64,000 bases of DNA from an uncultured Pseudomonadota bacterium (GTDB taxonomy: Bacteria; Pseudomonadota; Alphaproteobacteria; Rs-D84): contig CAMZFU010000002.1 of NCBI GenBank assembly GCA_947306185.1, forward strand, positions 11,395 to 75,394, read 5' to 3'. Shown here in pieces: positions 43,064 to 53,276 of this stretch. The translations under genes were made by a program, and so were the position numbers. The first letter of the stretch is position 1. Each line of letters starts with the position of its first letter. Below the pieces are notes generated by a model. That model was not told the origin of the DNA and searched no databases. It saw only the letters and a program-made list of their open reading frames with translations.

Positions 43064-44998
43064 ATGAAAGAATTCTTGTACAATCAGTATAAAAACCTAT
43101 TTCTGTGGGCGCCAATATTCATATCTTTTGGTGCCGGAATTTATTTTTCATTAAATACTGAACCTAATATTTGGGTTATCATGTCAAGTTTTCTGTGCGG
43201 AATACTGACATTTTTTGGGGCACGAAAATACCCTGCCCTGTGTTTAATTGCTTGTCTGCTTACTGGGTTCGGTTATTCCGGTATTTACGCCCATTGCAAA
43301 AATGTCCCAAACATTGAACATGATGTACATGGAATCCAAATCACCGGTAAAATAACTAACCTTGATTACACAGAAGAAAAATTACGCATATACCTGAACA
43401 CATCCGATTATGGAAAAATTCGCGTATCAACAATCACTGATAATATTTATAATATCGGCGATGTTATTTCGGGTAATGGCGGTTTATTCAAACCACAACC
43501 CGCGGTTGTACCAGATGGTTTCGATTTTGCCCGTTGGGCGTATTTTGATAACATAACCGCAACAGGTTATATCAATGATATAAAAATGCTGTATACGGCG
43601 GAATCAGGTGTATACAATATACGTAACCATATAAAAAATATCACAAATTCTTTTCTGGTTGATTCATTAGTTTTGGGATACAAAAACACCATGCCACACG
43701 AACACAGACAAATTTGGACAACCAATGGTGTTGCACATATTTGGTCAATCAGTGGTTATCACACAACACTTGTTATGGGATGGTTATTCATCCTGTTTTA
43801 TTTTATATTCCGCATGTGCCCAAAACTGGTGCGACGGGTTCCAGCACGTATTCCTGCTATTATATGCGCATGGGTCGGACTCATCGGATATGTGATATTA
43901 TCCGGTGGCGGCATTGCTACTTTGCGTGCATTTTTGATGGCCACGCTTGTAATGTTGGCATTTATATTTGGTCGAAATGTAATATCACTGCGTATGGCAT
44001 CTATTGCTTTTATTACTTTATTTGCCATAAATCCGCACTTTATAACTAATGCCGGATTTCAATTATCTTTTGCGGCCGTTTTTGGAATTTTATGGTTATG
44101 GACCGTATTAAAACCAACACTTCCAACAAATAGAATATTAAAATACATTTATGTCAGTATTTTAACCGCATTGGTCGCCAGTATTTGCACATGGCCATTT
44201 GTTATGATGCATTTCGGGACAATGCAATTATACGGAATTTTAGGTAACCTTGTATTCTTGCCGATATTTTCTTTTATACTGATGCCAATTGTGATTATTG
44301 GAACATGTCTTGCCTTGTGCGGGTTTCATGCGTTACTTTCATTTGCTAATACAATTTATGATTATCTGTTCAGAATTGCCACAGATATATCAAATATACC
44401 AATGTCAGAAATAAACATTGGGCATATTTCCAATACCGCGATTATATTTATTGTCCTTGGACTTTCATGCATCATATTTATTACCAATTCAGAAAGATTT
44501 AAATACGCGATACTAAGGCATTTGAATTTAGTATTTGGTGGCGCATTTATATGCATTGGCATTACTATCGCCGCAACCACCACACACCCAATATTCTACA
44601 TCAGCAATAATCACAAACTAATTGGTGCGGTAATAAATGGCACATTGCAATTTAATAAATCAAAAGACAGTAGTAATTATTTCGCATTTGATACATGGAA
44701 ACAATACAACGGCGAACCAACAAAAACGCCTAATCCACGTCTTAATAAAGAATCTGGGGTGTATAGGATTACCTTTTCAGATTTTTCTGTTGCATATATT
44801 CAGAATTTTGTTCCACTAAGTAACAATATTTCTACACTTTGTAACGACGATAGTATCAAATATATCGTGTCATATTTCGATATAAAAACTAAATCTGAAT
44901 GTTCAAATAAAATAATTTACGGTGGTGGTGTTATTTATAACTCCGGTAGATTTATTCAGATACCGAATAATCGGTTGTGGCATAATCGGCACGAATAA
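43064..44998 (+). CDS. ComEC/Rec2-family DNA-uptake channel protein
   Basis: 644 residues, multi-spanning. An N-terminal OB-like soluble part (IQITGKITNLDYTEEKLRIY) follows two to three spans; the competence core has WTTNGVAHIWSISGYHTTLV and SGGGIATLRAFLMATLVM. About ten spans in all. The C-terminal metallo-beta-lactamase domain found in many ComEC proteins is absent. ComEC carries single-stranded DNA across the inner membrane. The end overlaps truA by 47 bp, convergent. Confidence 0.88.
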   Translation: MKEFLYNQYKNLFLWAPIFISFGAGIYFSLNTEPNIWVIMSSFLCGILTFFGARKYPALCLIACLLTGFGYSGIYAHCKNVPNIEHDVHGIQITGKITNLDYTEEKLRIYLNTSDYGKIRVSTITDNIYNIGDVISGNGGLFKPQPAVVPDGFDFARWAYFDNITATGYINDIKMLYTAESGVYNIRNHIKNITNSFLVDSLVLGYKNTMPHEHRQIWTTNGVAHIWSISGYHTTLVMGWLFILFYFIFRMCPKLVRRVPARIPAIICAWVGLIGYVILSGGGIATLRAFLMATLVMLAFIFGRNVISLRMASIAFITLFAINPHFITNAGFQLSFAAVFGILWLWTVLKPTLPTNRILKYIYVSILTALVASICTWPFVMMHFGTMQLYGILGNLVFLPIFSFILMPIVIIGTCLALCGFHALLSFANTIYDYLFRIATDISNIPMSEINIGHISNTAIIFIVLGLSCIIFITNSERFKYAILRHLNLVFGGAFICIGITIAATTTHPIFYISNNHKLIGAVINGTLQFNKSKDSSNYFAFDTWKQYNGEPTKTPNPRLNKESGVYRITFSDFSVAYIQNFVPLSNNISTLCNDDSIKYIVSYFDIKTKSECSNKIIYGGGVIYNSGRFIQIPNNRLWHNRHE

Positions 44999-45710
44999 AA
45001 TAAAGCCCTGATGCCGGTGCTGTCGGTCCCGCGGCAGAACGATTTCTGGCATCTAATACCGCGTTTATATCATATTCCGTTTCAAGGCCAATTTCAACCA
45101 ATGTTCCTACCATGTTACGAACCTGATGATGCAAAAACGAACGCGCAGAAAATTCAAATATAACATTATCGCAAATTTGTTCTATACGACACGAATCAAG
45201 GGTTTTTATTGGGCTTTTTGCCTGACATTGACTTGCGCGAAATGATGTAAAATCATGTTTACCAATCAATTGTTTGGCGGCTATTTGCATTTTTTCTATA
45301 TCTAATTTTCGCGGTACCCACCAAACACGATTTTTATTTAATACCGGTTTTGCCGAACGATTTAATACAACATATTTATAATGCCGCGCGACACATGAAA
45401 ACCGTGCATTAAAATCATCTGGAACAATTTCACAATCTAAAACTGATACAGGGGCATTGTTAAGATAGAAATTAACCGCACGCATAACTGTATTTGCATC
45501 CGTATCATTATCCAAATCAAAATGCGCAACCATACCAATGGCATGCACACCGGCATCTGTGCGACCCGCCCCAATAATATCCGGTCGGCCCCCACAAAAT
45601 TTCTCTATTGCATTTTTTAATAAAGATTGTACAGACGGCCCCTGGGCGTTTTCTTGCCACCCAATTAAATCTGTCCCATCATATTCCAAAATGACTTTAT
45701 ATCGTGTCAT
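44952..45710 (-). CDS. truA: tRNA pseudouridine synthase TruA
   Basis: 252 residues. YDGTDLIGWQENAQGPSVQ, the catalytic Asp in GAGRTDAGVHAIGMVAHF, HYKYVVLNR and FLHHQVRNMVGTLVEIG. Isomerises U38-40 in tRNA anticodon arms. Its ATG overlaps the fmt stop by one base. Confidence 0.96.
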   Translation of the reverse strand: MTRYKVILEYDGTDLIGWQENAQGPSVQSLLKNAIEKFCGGRPDIIGAGRTDAGVHAIGMVAHFDLDNDTDANTVMRAVNFYLNNAPVSVLDCEIVPDDFNARFSCVARHYKYVVLNRSAKPVLNKNRVWWVPRKLDIEKMQIAAKQLIGKHDFTSFRASQCQAKSPIKTLDSCRIEQICDNVIFEFSARSFLHHQVRNMVGTLVEIGLETEYDINAVLDARNRSAAGPTAPASGLYFIRADYATTDYSVSE

Positions 45711-46513
45711 TATTCACCATACTTTATTTCTGCACCACGCAGGCCATTTACAAAACTTTTCCAATCCATTGGTTTTTTCCCTGCCGGTTGAATTGTAACA
45801 ATTTCCAAATTGTCGCTGTTCATTTTTGTTTTAAGAATTTTTACTTCAATACCATTTATTTTTGTGCGTCCCGCACCAAGTGCACGAACCATATTATGAA
45901 TTTGAATTGGTGATTTTTTCCAATCAATAATTTCGTCGTATACACCGGTTTTCGCCGTATAGACGATTTTACCACTTTGTTTTATCGGAATATATTTATC
46001 AGGATTTTCCATATATTCAACAATCATTTCTGCACCAATCTGCGATACTTTTTCTTCCACGGTTTCATTTGTATCATCAATATCAATATCAAATTTTTGA
46101 CACATTAAAATATCACCGGCATCTAATTCCGCAGTCATTTTAACAAGGCATACACCACTTTCAGTATCCCCATTAAGGATTGCTGTCCTTATCGGTGCCG
46201 GTCCACGATACAATGGCAATAAACTCGGGTGCAAATTTATACATGGTGCAGAACCTAGAATATTGTCTTTCAATATCGCCCCATATGCCGCGACAAACAC
46301 CATATCAGGTTTAAGGTTATATTCACTCGGTTTATGATATACGGGAATATTATGCGATTCTGCCCAAATATGTACCGGCGATTTTGTTATAATATGTTTA
46401 CGCCCAACCGGTTTCGGCCCACGTGTAAAGACCGCAACAACATCATGTCGTTTGGCAACGGCATCAAAAATCGGGACAACAAAATTTGGGGTTCCCATTA
46501 AAACAACTTTCAT
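45710..46513 (-). CDS. fmt: Methionyl-tRNA formyltransferase
   Basis: 267 residues, some 40 fewer than usual. The catalytic N-terminal domain is complete: MGTPNFVVPIFDA, CINLHPSLLPLYRGPAPI (Asn-x-His) and MTAELDAGDILM (Asp). The C-terminal tRNA-binding OB domain is trimmed but retains its start (DWKKSPIQIHNMVRALGAG). Formylates initiator Met-tRNA. Overlaps def by four bases; fmt-def pairing is usual. Confidence 0.94.
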   Translation of the reverse strand: MKVVLMGTPNFVVPIFDAVAKRHDVVAVFTRGPKPVGRKHIITKSPVHIWAESHNIPVYHKPSEYNLKPDMVFVAAYGAILKDNILGSAPCINLHPSLLPLYRGPAPIRTAILNGDTESGVCLVKMTAELDAGDILMCQKFDIDIDDTNETVEEKVSQIGAEMIVEYMENPDKYIPIKQSGKIVYTAKTGVYDEIIDWKKSPIQIHNMVRALGAGRTKINGIEVKILKTKMNSDNLEIVTIQPAGKKPMDWKSFVNGLRGAEIKYGE

Positions 46514-47016
46514 TTATGCCGCCTTACTTTACGCATCACCATTTCACGCTTTGCTGGTGGCAAATAATCAATAAACAATATGCCATCCAAATGATCTGTT
46601 TCGTGTTGTGCAATACGCGCCATTATCCCAGACATTTCGGCCGCATACTTTTTTCCATCAACCCCAATCCATTCAATTGTCACAACCGCCGGACGCGTTA
46701 CATTTGCATATACCGGTAAATCATCTGGCCCCAGCACCGACAAACAGCCCTCTTCTATCACGGCGAGTTCTTCACTGCGTGATGTGATTACCGGATTTAT
46801 CATCTTAAATACTTCCCCAGAATCAGGATTCATCATAACCAGAAATCGTTTTGTAATTCCAACCTGTGGTGCGGCGAGTCCGACCCCATTTTGTGCGCGC
46901 ATCATTTTTACCATTTCATCCATACTATCCAAGATGTCGGATGTAATAGATTCTATTGGCGAACATTTTTCGCGCAATACCAAATCCCCACAAAGTTTCA
47001 TTTGTAAATTACTCAT
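46510..47016 (-). CDS. def: Peptide deformylase
   Basis: 168 residues. Three motifs: GVGLAAPQVG, EGCLSVLG (metal Cys) and QHETDHLDGILF (two metal His and catalytic Glu). Removes the formyl group from nascent chains. Overlaps rmuC upstream by 8 bp and fmt downstream by 4 bp. Confidence 0.96.
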   Translation of the reverse strand: MSNLQMKLCGDLVLREKCSPIESITSDILDSMDEMVKMMRAQNGVGLAAPQVGITKRFLVMMNPDSGEVFKMINPVITSRSEELAVIEEGCLSVLGPDDLPVYANVTRPAVVTIEWIGVDGKKYAAEMSGIMARIAQHETDHLDGILFIDYLPPAKREMVMRKVRRHK

Positions 47017-48232
47017 CTTTATACTCTATCGCTATTTTTTTATTAGTTGTTATGCCGCTTTTCTGTTTAATCTTGTCAAACAAAGATGACATATTACCAC
47101 GCCCTTCGGATAATTGCTTTAACGCATTGTTATAAGAATTTCGCGCACTTTCTATACTGCGCCCGACAGAATCAAAACTATCGGTGAAAGATGCATATTT
47201 TTCATACAGTTTGTTCACCATATCAACAACTTCGGCAACATTCTTATTTTGCTTTTCCAATTTCAACAGCATTTCAACCGTCTTTAACATTGGAAACAAC
47301 AGGGATGATGTAATAAGGGCGACATTTTTATTTTGTGCCGATGAATAAAGTTCTGGTTTCTTGCGCATAGCCAAAATATACGCAGATTCCAATGGCATAA
47401 ACATAAATACATAATCAAGGCCAGAATCTTTGACTTTCTTTTGGTAATCTTTACTGGCCAATTCATTTATATGGTTTTCTGTGGCCGCGATAAATTCATT
47501 TGCATATTTTTCACGACTTACATCATCTTCGGCATTTTCATAATTTAAATAACTTTCCAAAGACACCTTGGAATCAATAATTATGCGTTTATTATTCGGC
47601 AAGTTCACAATAAAATCAGGACGAATATTTTTACCTTCATCCATACGGAAGAATTCTTCACGCGTATAATCAACACCTTCGACAAATCCCAGCATCTGCA
47701 AAATATTTTCCAAATACATTTCACCCCAGCATCCCTGGGCCTTTTTATTCTTCAACGCATTGGCAAGGTTTGTTGCCTCGTGCTGTAACGAGTCACTTTT
47801 TGCCATCATATTTTTAATTTGTTCATCAATACTGGTTTTATTTTCCGTAGATGTCTTTAATATCTCGCTTATCTTTTTATCAAAGCCATCTTTTAATGCC
47901 TTCATTTCGTCTTGCATTGGCCCCAAAACTGTTTTCTGGGTTCCAACGACAGATTCTTTTTGTTTTTCGATAAGTTCGGCAGATATGGCCTTGAAATCAT
48001 TAAGCATTTTTTCGCGCACACCGGCCAATGTTTCGGCCTCTTTTTTATTTTCGGCAGATTCACGAACCAACGCTTCGTTCTTCATACGCAGGATTTCTAT
48101 ATCCTGTTTTTGTTGGGCAAGCAGCGCATTATATTGCGCCAATTTTACATCATCATTTTTCTTGGCCGGTCGCAGTACAAAAACCGCCAACGCCCCAAGT
48201 ATAAAACCAATAATAAAAATAACTATATTCAT
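47009..48232 (-). CDS. rmuC: RmuC-family DNA recombination protein
   Basis: 407 residues. An N-terminal membrane span (MNIVIFIIGFILGALAVFVL), about 130 residues of coiled coil, then the RmuC nuclease-like domain: GCWGEMYLENILQMLGFVEG and RPDFIVNLPNNKRIIIDSKV with the Asp...Asp-x-Lys pattern of PD-(D/E)xK folds. The family limits inversions at short repeats in E. coli. Head of the rmuC-def-fmt-truA operon. Confidence 0.93.
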   Translation of the reverse strand: MNIVIFIIGFILGALAVFVLRPAKKNDDVKLAQYNALLAQQKQDIEILRMKNEALVRESAENKKEAETLAGVREKMLNDFKAISAELIEKQKESVVGTQKTVLGPMQDEMKALKDGFDKKISEILKTSTENKTSIDEQIKNMMAKSDSLQHEATNLANALKNKKAQGCWGEMYLENILQMLGFVEGVDYTREEFFRMDEGKNIRPDFIVNLPNNKRIIIDSKVSLESYLNYENAEDDVSREKYANEFIAATENHINELASKDYQKKVKDSGLDYVFMFMPLESAYILAMRKKPELYSSAQNKNVALITSSLLFPMLKTVEMLLKLEKQNKNVAEVVDMVNKLYEKYASFTDSFDSVGRSIESARNSYNNALKQLSEGRGNMSSLFDKIKQKSGITTNKKIAIEYKDE

Positions 48233-48315
48233 ACAGATAACCCCGCATTTATATGATTATACAATAAAAAAGCCAAATATCAAGCAACCACCACAGATAA
48301 TATTATCCAGAGTTA

Positions 48316-48344
48316 TTGATAAAATACCCATAAAATGGTATTAT
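48316..48344 (+). promoter_or_regulatory. Promoter of the second MFS gene, leaderless type
   Basis: TTGATA, 17-bp spacer, TATTAT; the ATG begins 7 bp after the -10 box, so the transcript should start at or next to the start codon. Confidence 0.65.
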
Positions 48345-48350
48345 TATCCT

Positions 48351-49568
48351 ATGACAAAAAAAGAAATAAACAAATCTGTATCGCGTGGCCTTAACATATT
48401 AAGGTTTGGTTGGTTTTGCCACAATTTAATGTTTATTATTCCCGTAATTGTGTTGGTTTATACCCAGAAAGGCATTACCGTTGGCGATTTCTTTTTAATC
48501 CAAGGAATATTCCGTATCGCGGCATTTTTATTTGAAATACCATCAGGATACCTGTCGGATCGGTTTAGCCGTAAAAACGTTTTGATTATTGGAACGATAT
48601 TTTCATTTTTGGGATTTGCAGAACTTGCCATGGCGAACGGATTTTTCACAATTATGTTGGGTGAATCACTGTTTGGTATCGCAAGTGCCCTGTATTCCGG
48701 AACGTTAGAGGCATACACATATGATTTAATGAAACGTAATAACAGCCAAAAACAATTCTTAAAGGAATTTGGCAGTATTACAACATTTGGCAGTACGGCA
48801 AGTTTCATCGCATCTATACTTGGTGGAATAATGTTTATGTACATTGGTGGCGACAATCTTTTATGGTTAGAGGCCGCATTTATGGCCATCGGTATTTTTG
48901 CATTTATCTTCTTGCCGCAACTGAACGAAATCAAACGTATAAATAAGCATGGTACAGCCATCAGAGATGCTGTTGGAATCACATATAACACATTAAAAAA
49001 TTCTAAATTACGTAACCTGATTTTCTTTCCGGCATTATTTAGTGCCTTTACTATTGTAATGCTCTGGATTTTACAGCCGATTATGGAAACAACGCATATT
49101 CCCGTTGAATTGTTCGGTTTTTATATCGGGCTAAATCAATTCGCGCGCATATTATTTTCCAAATACGCGTACAAGATTTGTGACATATTCGGCACAATAA
49201 ATACATCAATCATTACGATATTAGATATTGCAATAGGTATTGTTATCGGAATGCTGATGATGCATACAAACAATATGACTATGATATATATATTGTGCGC
49301 AATTATGGCGATTACACCAGCGATGCAAACAACGAATAAATTGCAATATAACTCACTTGTTCATCACAGCATTCGTTCCACAGAACGTGGTACCGTATTA
49401 TCAACCAGCGCAATGGTATCCACAATTGTTGGCGCGGTATTCTTAGTGGTCTCAAAATTCCTGTTGGACGAATACGGAATATTAACAACATTATGGTTTG
49501 AATTTATTATGCTGATACCATTGATATTGTCATTAAAGGCGACATCCAAATATATTGGGAAAAAATAA
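48351..49568 (+). CDS. Major facilitator superfamily transporter
   Basis: 405 residues from ATG 48351; the upstream open frame is antisense to rmuC and is discounted. About 12 membrane spans. Motif-A-like loop EIPSGYLSDRFSRKNVLIIG (G-x-L-x-D-R-x-x-R-K) places it among DHA-type exporters. A second loop has GTLEAYTYDLMKRN. Substrate unknown. It has no ribosome site, consistent with leaderless initiation. Confidence 0.82.
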   Translation: MTKKEINKSVSRGLNILRFGWFCHNLMFIIPVIVLVYTQKGITVGDFFLIQGIFRIAAFLFEIPSGYLSDRFSRKNVLIIGTIFSFLGFAELAMANGFFTIMLGESLFGIASALYSGTLEAYTYDLMKRNNSQKQFLKEFGSITTFGSTASFIASILGGIMFMYIGGDNLLWLEAAFMAIGIFAFIFLPQLNEIKRINKHGTAIRDAVGITYNTLKNSKLRNLIFFPALFSAFTIVMLWILQPIMETTHIPVELFGFYIGLNQFARILFSKYAYKICDIFGTINTSIITILDIAIGIVIGMLMMHTNNMTMIYILCAIMAITPAMQTTNKLQYNSLVHHSIRSTERGTVLSTSAMVSTIVGAVFLVVSKFLLDEYGILTTLWFEFIMLIPLILSLKATSKYIGKK

Positions 49569-49574
49569 TTACGG

Positions 49575-50171
49575 TTATTTTGGCATCCCCGTTTTCGGGT
49601 TTATCCATATTTGCGTGTCTGCAATTTCCATCATTGGCCTATCAGATTTACTGTCCGAATAAGAACGCACAACATGTGGTATAACCTTATTTTCACGCGC
49701 CCATTCATCCATCGCATAGACCTTGTTCATACCCCAACAAAGGAACCGATATTTCCATGGTCTTTTACTGGACACACGGGAACATATAACCGCATCAAAT
49801 TTCATATCGGCCACCAAACGCGGAATCAAATAGTCCGGCGAAGTAGATATCAATAAAACTTTATTTCCCGCTGCACGCTCTGCGGCGACACGTTCGGCGG
49901 CCCACCCAAAACGGTTTCTATGATGTTCTTTTATAAAATCGGGTACAAAACGGCTAACCATATCAGCGGTAAGATACCTGCGACTAAGTTCCCGCCAATT
50001 TACACCACCGGGTCTGAACAGACGCCATATCATAGCGATTCCTATTACCGGTAAAAACAGCCACGGGCGAATGCTATGCCGAAAACAATATCGTGCAAAT
50101 GCCAAATTAGAATCAGGCCAAGACAATGTTCCATCAAAATCAAATAATACAACATCTACCGGTTTTTGCAT
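49575..50171 (-). CDS. HAD-superfamily (IB/SerB-like) phosphatase
   Basis: 198 residues from the ATG at 50169-50171 (AAAGGATGCAAA upstream). HAD motif I VLFDFDGTLS, motif II LLISTSPDYLIP, and motif III/IV SYSDSKSDRPMMEIA with a single membrane-like segment (WLFLPVIGIAMIWRLF) in the cap. The HAD-IB subgroup includes SerB and lipid or polyol phosphatases; the hydrophobic cap suggests a membrane-associated substrate. Substrate uncertain. Confidence 0.82.
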   Translation of the reverse strand: MQKPVDVVLFDFDGTLSWPDSNLAFARYCFRHSIRPWLFLPVIGIAMIWRLFRPGGVNWRELSRRYLTADMVSRFVPDFIKEHHRNRFGWAAERVAAERAAGNKVLLISTSPDYLIPRLVADMKFDAVICSRVSSKRPWKYRFLCWGMNKVYAMDEWARENKVIPHVVRSYSDSKSDRPMMEIADTQIWINPKTGMPK

Positions 50172-50255
50172 TTTGCATCCTTTTGGATATATCACTTCAT
50201 TATAGCGTTCCAAAAAAATATCGCAAATAAAAACGGGACTTATCGTCCCGCTATA

Positions 50256-53200
50256 TTATTTGCGTTTCAATTTCTGGCGCAATTTTTCCATTGCAAAGAA
50301 CAGCGCCGGTGTTAACGTAAATGTCCAAACCAAACTTGCACCCATCCCCCCAATCATAACCGCCGCCATCGCAGATTTCATACCATCAGCACTCCATAAC
50401 TGGGGCAACATACCGGCCATAATCGCAATAGATGTCATCAACACCATATTCTTTTTGTCGTTTAATTCGTCCCACATGGCCACCTTGATATTTTCACCAT
50501 TATTGACACGACGAATCGTCGGTTCCAACACCAAAATATTATTATTCACAACCAAACCAACCAACATGACAAATGCCAACATTGCCCCAACGTTCATTGA
50601 TGCCCCCGACAAGAACAACAATGTAAATACGCCGGCAAAACTTGTCAAAATAGATGTCGCAATAGTAAGCGGATGAATAAGTGAATTCAATATTGCCGCC
50701 AACAACATAAATGTTAAAACCGTTGCCAACAAAAACGCTGTTCCAATTTCACCGGTTGTTTCTGATTGAATTTCGGCCATACCACCGAATTCATAACCAT
50801 ATCCCGGTTTCCAATCCATTTTATTAAGTGCGTTAACTATCTTGGTCTGAACGGGGCCACTGGTTGATTTACCAAGATTGATGTCTATTTCTGTTACACG
50901 ACTTTTGTTCAAACGACTAATATTCGGTGTTGCCGTCGTTGTTTCAATTGTACCCAATTGCGACAATGCGACCATACCCTTTGGCGAATTAACCAAAACA
51001 TCATTAAACATATTTTTCCCTTTGAATGCCTTGGCAAATTCCAAAACGATTGGATATTCTTCGCCGTTTTCTTTATATTTATATGTGTCATTTCCATACA
51101 ACGCCGAACGCAAAATTGTACCAGCATAAGAATTCTTGATCCCCCAAAAATCCATTTTATCGGCATCTGGAATAAAGCGAATTTCGTTACCAGGCGTTTG
51201 TTGTGCAAATACCGCCGTTTGAACTTCAGAGATATTATTTATCGCATCTAATGCCATGGTTGCATACTGCAACCGTAATGCATCATCATCGCCATATATA
51301 TTTAGAACTATATCAGCAGAAATTGCCGAAGAAACACCTTCACCCGCACGAATCTGAATTTCTGCATCGGCAATTTGTGATAAAAGGGGCAATAATTCAC
51401 GCGCAATTTTCTTGTCACTTTTTCTACGTGATGAACGGTCAACCAATTTGATTTTAACCGCAATATTTTGCATTCCCCTGTCTCCGATTTTTACAGACGT
51501 AGATTTTATTCCTGGGACTTCTTTAAGAACATTTTCTATTTTTTCTGCAATCGCCTGAGACTTTTCATATGTGGCCCCCATTGGCGCACGCGCCGTAATA
51601 TTTATTTCGTTGGCATCGGTTGCTGGACTAAATTCATTTCCGGTAAAACGCATCAAAAACATAGACGCCACCAATACCCCAACCGCAATCAATATCACGC
51701 GACCCGAATGCTTATATTGAAATGCAAACCATTTGTTCAGCCATGATTTCTTTTCTTTTTTCGCAATCTTTGCCGTTTGCTTTACCTTTACCAAACGTAA
51801 AATCTTGGCGATCATCATCGGGGTCAATGTAAATGAAAACACCAATGACAGCAATGTAAGATACACAACCGTCATACCAAATTGCATCATAAACATACCG
51901 ACAATTCCACCCATAAACGCCAATGGCAAGAACACCACAACATTGGTTCCAACCCCAGCCAACACAGAAACTGCAACACGTTTTGTACCGTCTATTGCGG
52001 CGTCTTCTGCTGTTTTACCACTTCGCATTTCTTGTAATGCGGCCTCGATAAGAATAATAGCATTTGATACCAATGTACCCAATGCCGATGAATACGCCAA
52101 TAATGTCATTGCATTGATTGTAAAACCACTGGAATTTACAAAGAATAAACCCGCAATCAAAGATGCCGGAATTACAACACCCGCGATAATCGTTGAACGC
52201 CAATTTTTGGTAAACGCCAACAAAACTATTATCGTAAATATAATCCCAAGGATAATGCCATTTATCGTACTTGATGTTTCGTTTGAAACAACAATGGAAG
52301 AATCAGAAATTATCTCCATTTTGGCATCTGGGACATGCGATTGCAAATCTGCCTGGAACCGAGGTAAATTTTTTCTTAAATCACGCGAAATTTTAACTGC
52401 GTTACCATCTGAAGCCTTAATCACAGATGCAATAACAACTGGATTACCATTAAACCGCGCCCCTGTATCCAAATCACGTGCCGCATCAGTTACTGTCGCA
52501 ATATCAGAAAGTATAAAATTTTGCCCTTCGGCGGTTGTAATATGTAATTTTTTGATTTCATCAACAGATGCAAATTCACCGATAAAACGTACATTGGAAG
52601 AATCTGAACCAACTTCTATTTTTCCACCGGGCACATTCAGGTTATGTGTTCCCATCGCCGATATAACATCCATCATTGTTACACCATGCGCCGCCATTGT
52701 TTGCGGATTCAATGCGACACGAATAGCCCGCTTTTCACCACCGAAAATTGATACACTTGCCACACCATTCAAAGATGTAAGTTTATTCGCAAATATATTA
52801 TCAGCGTATTCTTGCAGATCACGCAGTGATGGCCCACCTAACGCTATATCAACAACAGAAGTTTGCAATGGATTTAGTTTTTCAATAACCGGCTGTTTCA
52901 AATCAGTTGGAAATTCCGACGCCAATGCGTCTATCTTGGATTTAACCTCGCTCGCCTTGTCATTTACATTCACGCCCAAATTAAATTCCGCCATCACATA
53001 TCCGCCATTTTCAAATGCCTGGGATGTTAGTTTCTTTAACTCTGGCACCTGGGACATGGCATCTTCGGCCTTTTTAATAACCTGGGACTCTATTTCGGCG
53101 GGTGCCGCCCCAGGATAAATAAAGTTTGCGGTAACCATTGGGAAATCAAGTGCTGGTGTCCGTTCTACATTCATCTTTGGATATGCAACAATACCCAATA

Positions 53201-53261
53201 CCACAAACAACAAAACAAACATAACCGTTGTAACTGGACGCTTTACAAAAAACTTTAACAT
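50256..53261 (-). CDS. RND-family inner-membrane efflux transporter lacking the usual proton-relay Asp pair
   Basis: 1001 residues, HAE1/AcrB-like: N-terminal FFVKRPVTTVMFVLLFVVLG, two porter domains and twelve spans. In TM4 the AcrB Asp407-Asp408 position reads GTLVSNAIILIE, that is Ser399-Asn400 (codons 52062-52067), and the TM10 Lys940 site reads GLVVNNNILVLE. Loss of both Asp is unusual for a working proton antiporter. Starts 15 bp after the adaptor gene. It may use other residues, act in another way, or be failing. Part of the marR-tolC-adaptor-pump operon. Confidence 0.88.
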   Translation of the reverse strand: MLKFFVKRPVTTVMFVLLFVVLGIVAYPKMNVERTPALDFPMVTANFIYPGAAPAEIESQVIKKAEDAMSQVPELKKLTSQAFENGGYVMAEFNLGVNVNDKASEVKSKIDALASEFPTDLKQPVIEKLNPLQTSVVDIALGGPSLRDLQEYADNIFANKLTSLNGVASVSIFGGEKRAIRVALNPQTMAAHGVTMMDVISAMGTHNLNVPGGKIEVGSDSSNVRFIGEFASVDEIKKLHITTAEGQNFILSDIATVTDAARDLDTGARFNGNPVVIASVIKASDGNAVKISRDLRKNLPRFQADLQSHVPDAKMEIISDSSIVVSNETSSTINGIILGIIFTIIVLLAFTKNWRSTIIAGVVIPASLIAGLFFVNSSGFTINAMTLLAYSSALGTLVSNAIILIEAALQEMRSGKTAEDAAIDGTKRVAVSVLAGVGTNVVVFLPLAFMGGIVGMFMMQFGMTVVYLTLLSLVFSFTLTPMMIAKILRLVKVKQTAKIAKKEKKSWLNKWFAFQYKHSGRVILIAVGVLVASMFLMRFTGNEFSPATDANEINITARAPMGATYEKSQAIAEKIENVLKEVPGIKSTSVKIGDRGMQNIAVKIKLVDRSSRRKSDKKIARELLPLLSQIADAEIQIRAGEGVSSAISADIVLNIYGDDDALRLQYATMALDAINNISEVQTAVFAQQTPGNEIRFIPDADKMDFWGIKNSYAGTILRSALYGNDTYKYKENGEEYPIVLEFAKAFKGKNMFNDVLVNSPKGMVALSQLGTIETTTATPNISRLNKSRVTEIDINLGKSTSGPVQTKIVNALNKMDWKPGYGYEFGGMAEIQSETTGEIGTAFLLATVLTFMLLAAILNSLIHPLTIATSILTSFAGVFTLLFLSGASMNVGAMLAFVMLVGLVVNNNILVLEPTIRRVNNGENIKVAMWDELNDKKNMVLMTSIAIMAGMLPQLWSADGMKSAMAAVMIGGMGASLVWTFTLTPALFFAMEKLRQKLKRK

Positions 53262-53276
53262 AGTTGTTTCCCCACT

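Noticed and set aside
47760..48350. N-terminal extension of the MFS gene at 48351
   Set aside because: The upstream frame is antisense to rmuC, and a promoter lies directly before the ATG at 48351.
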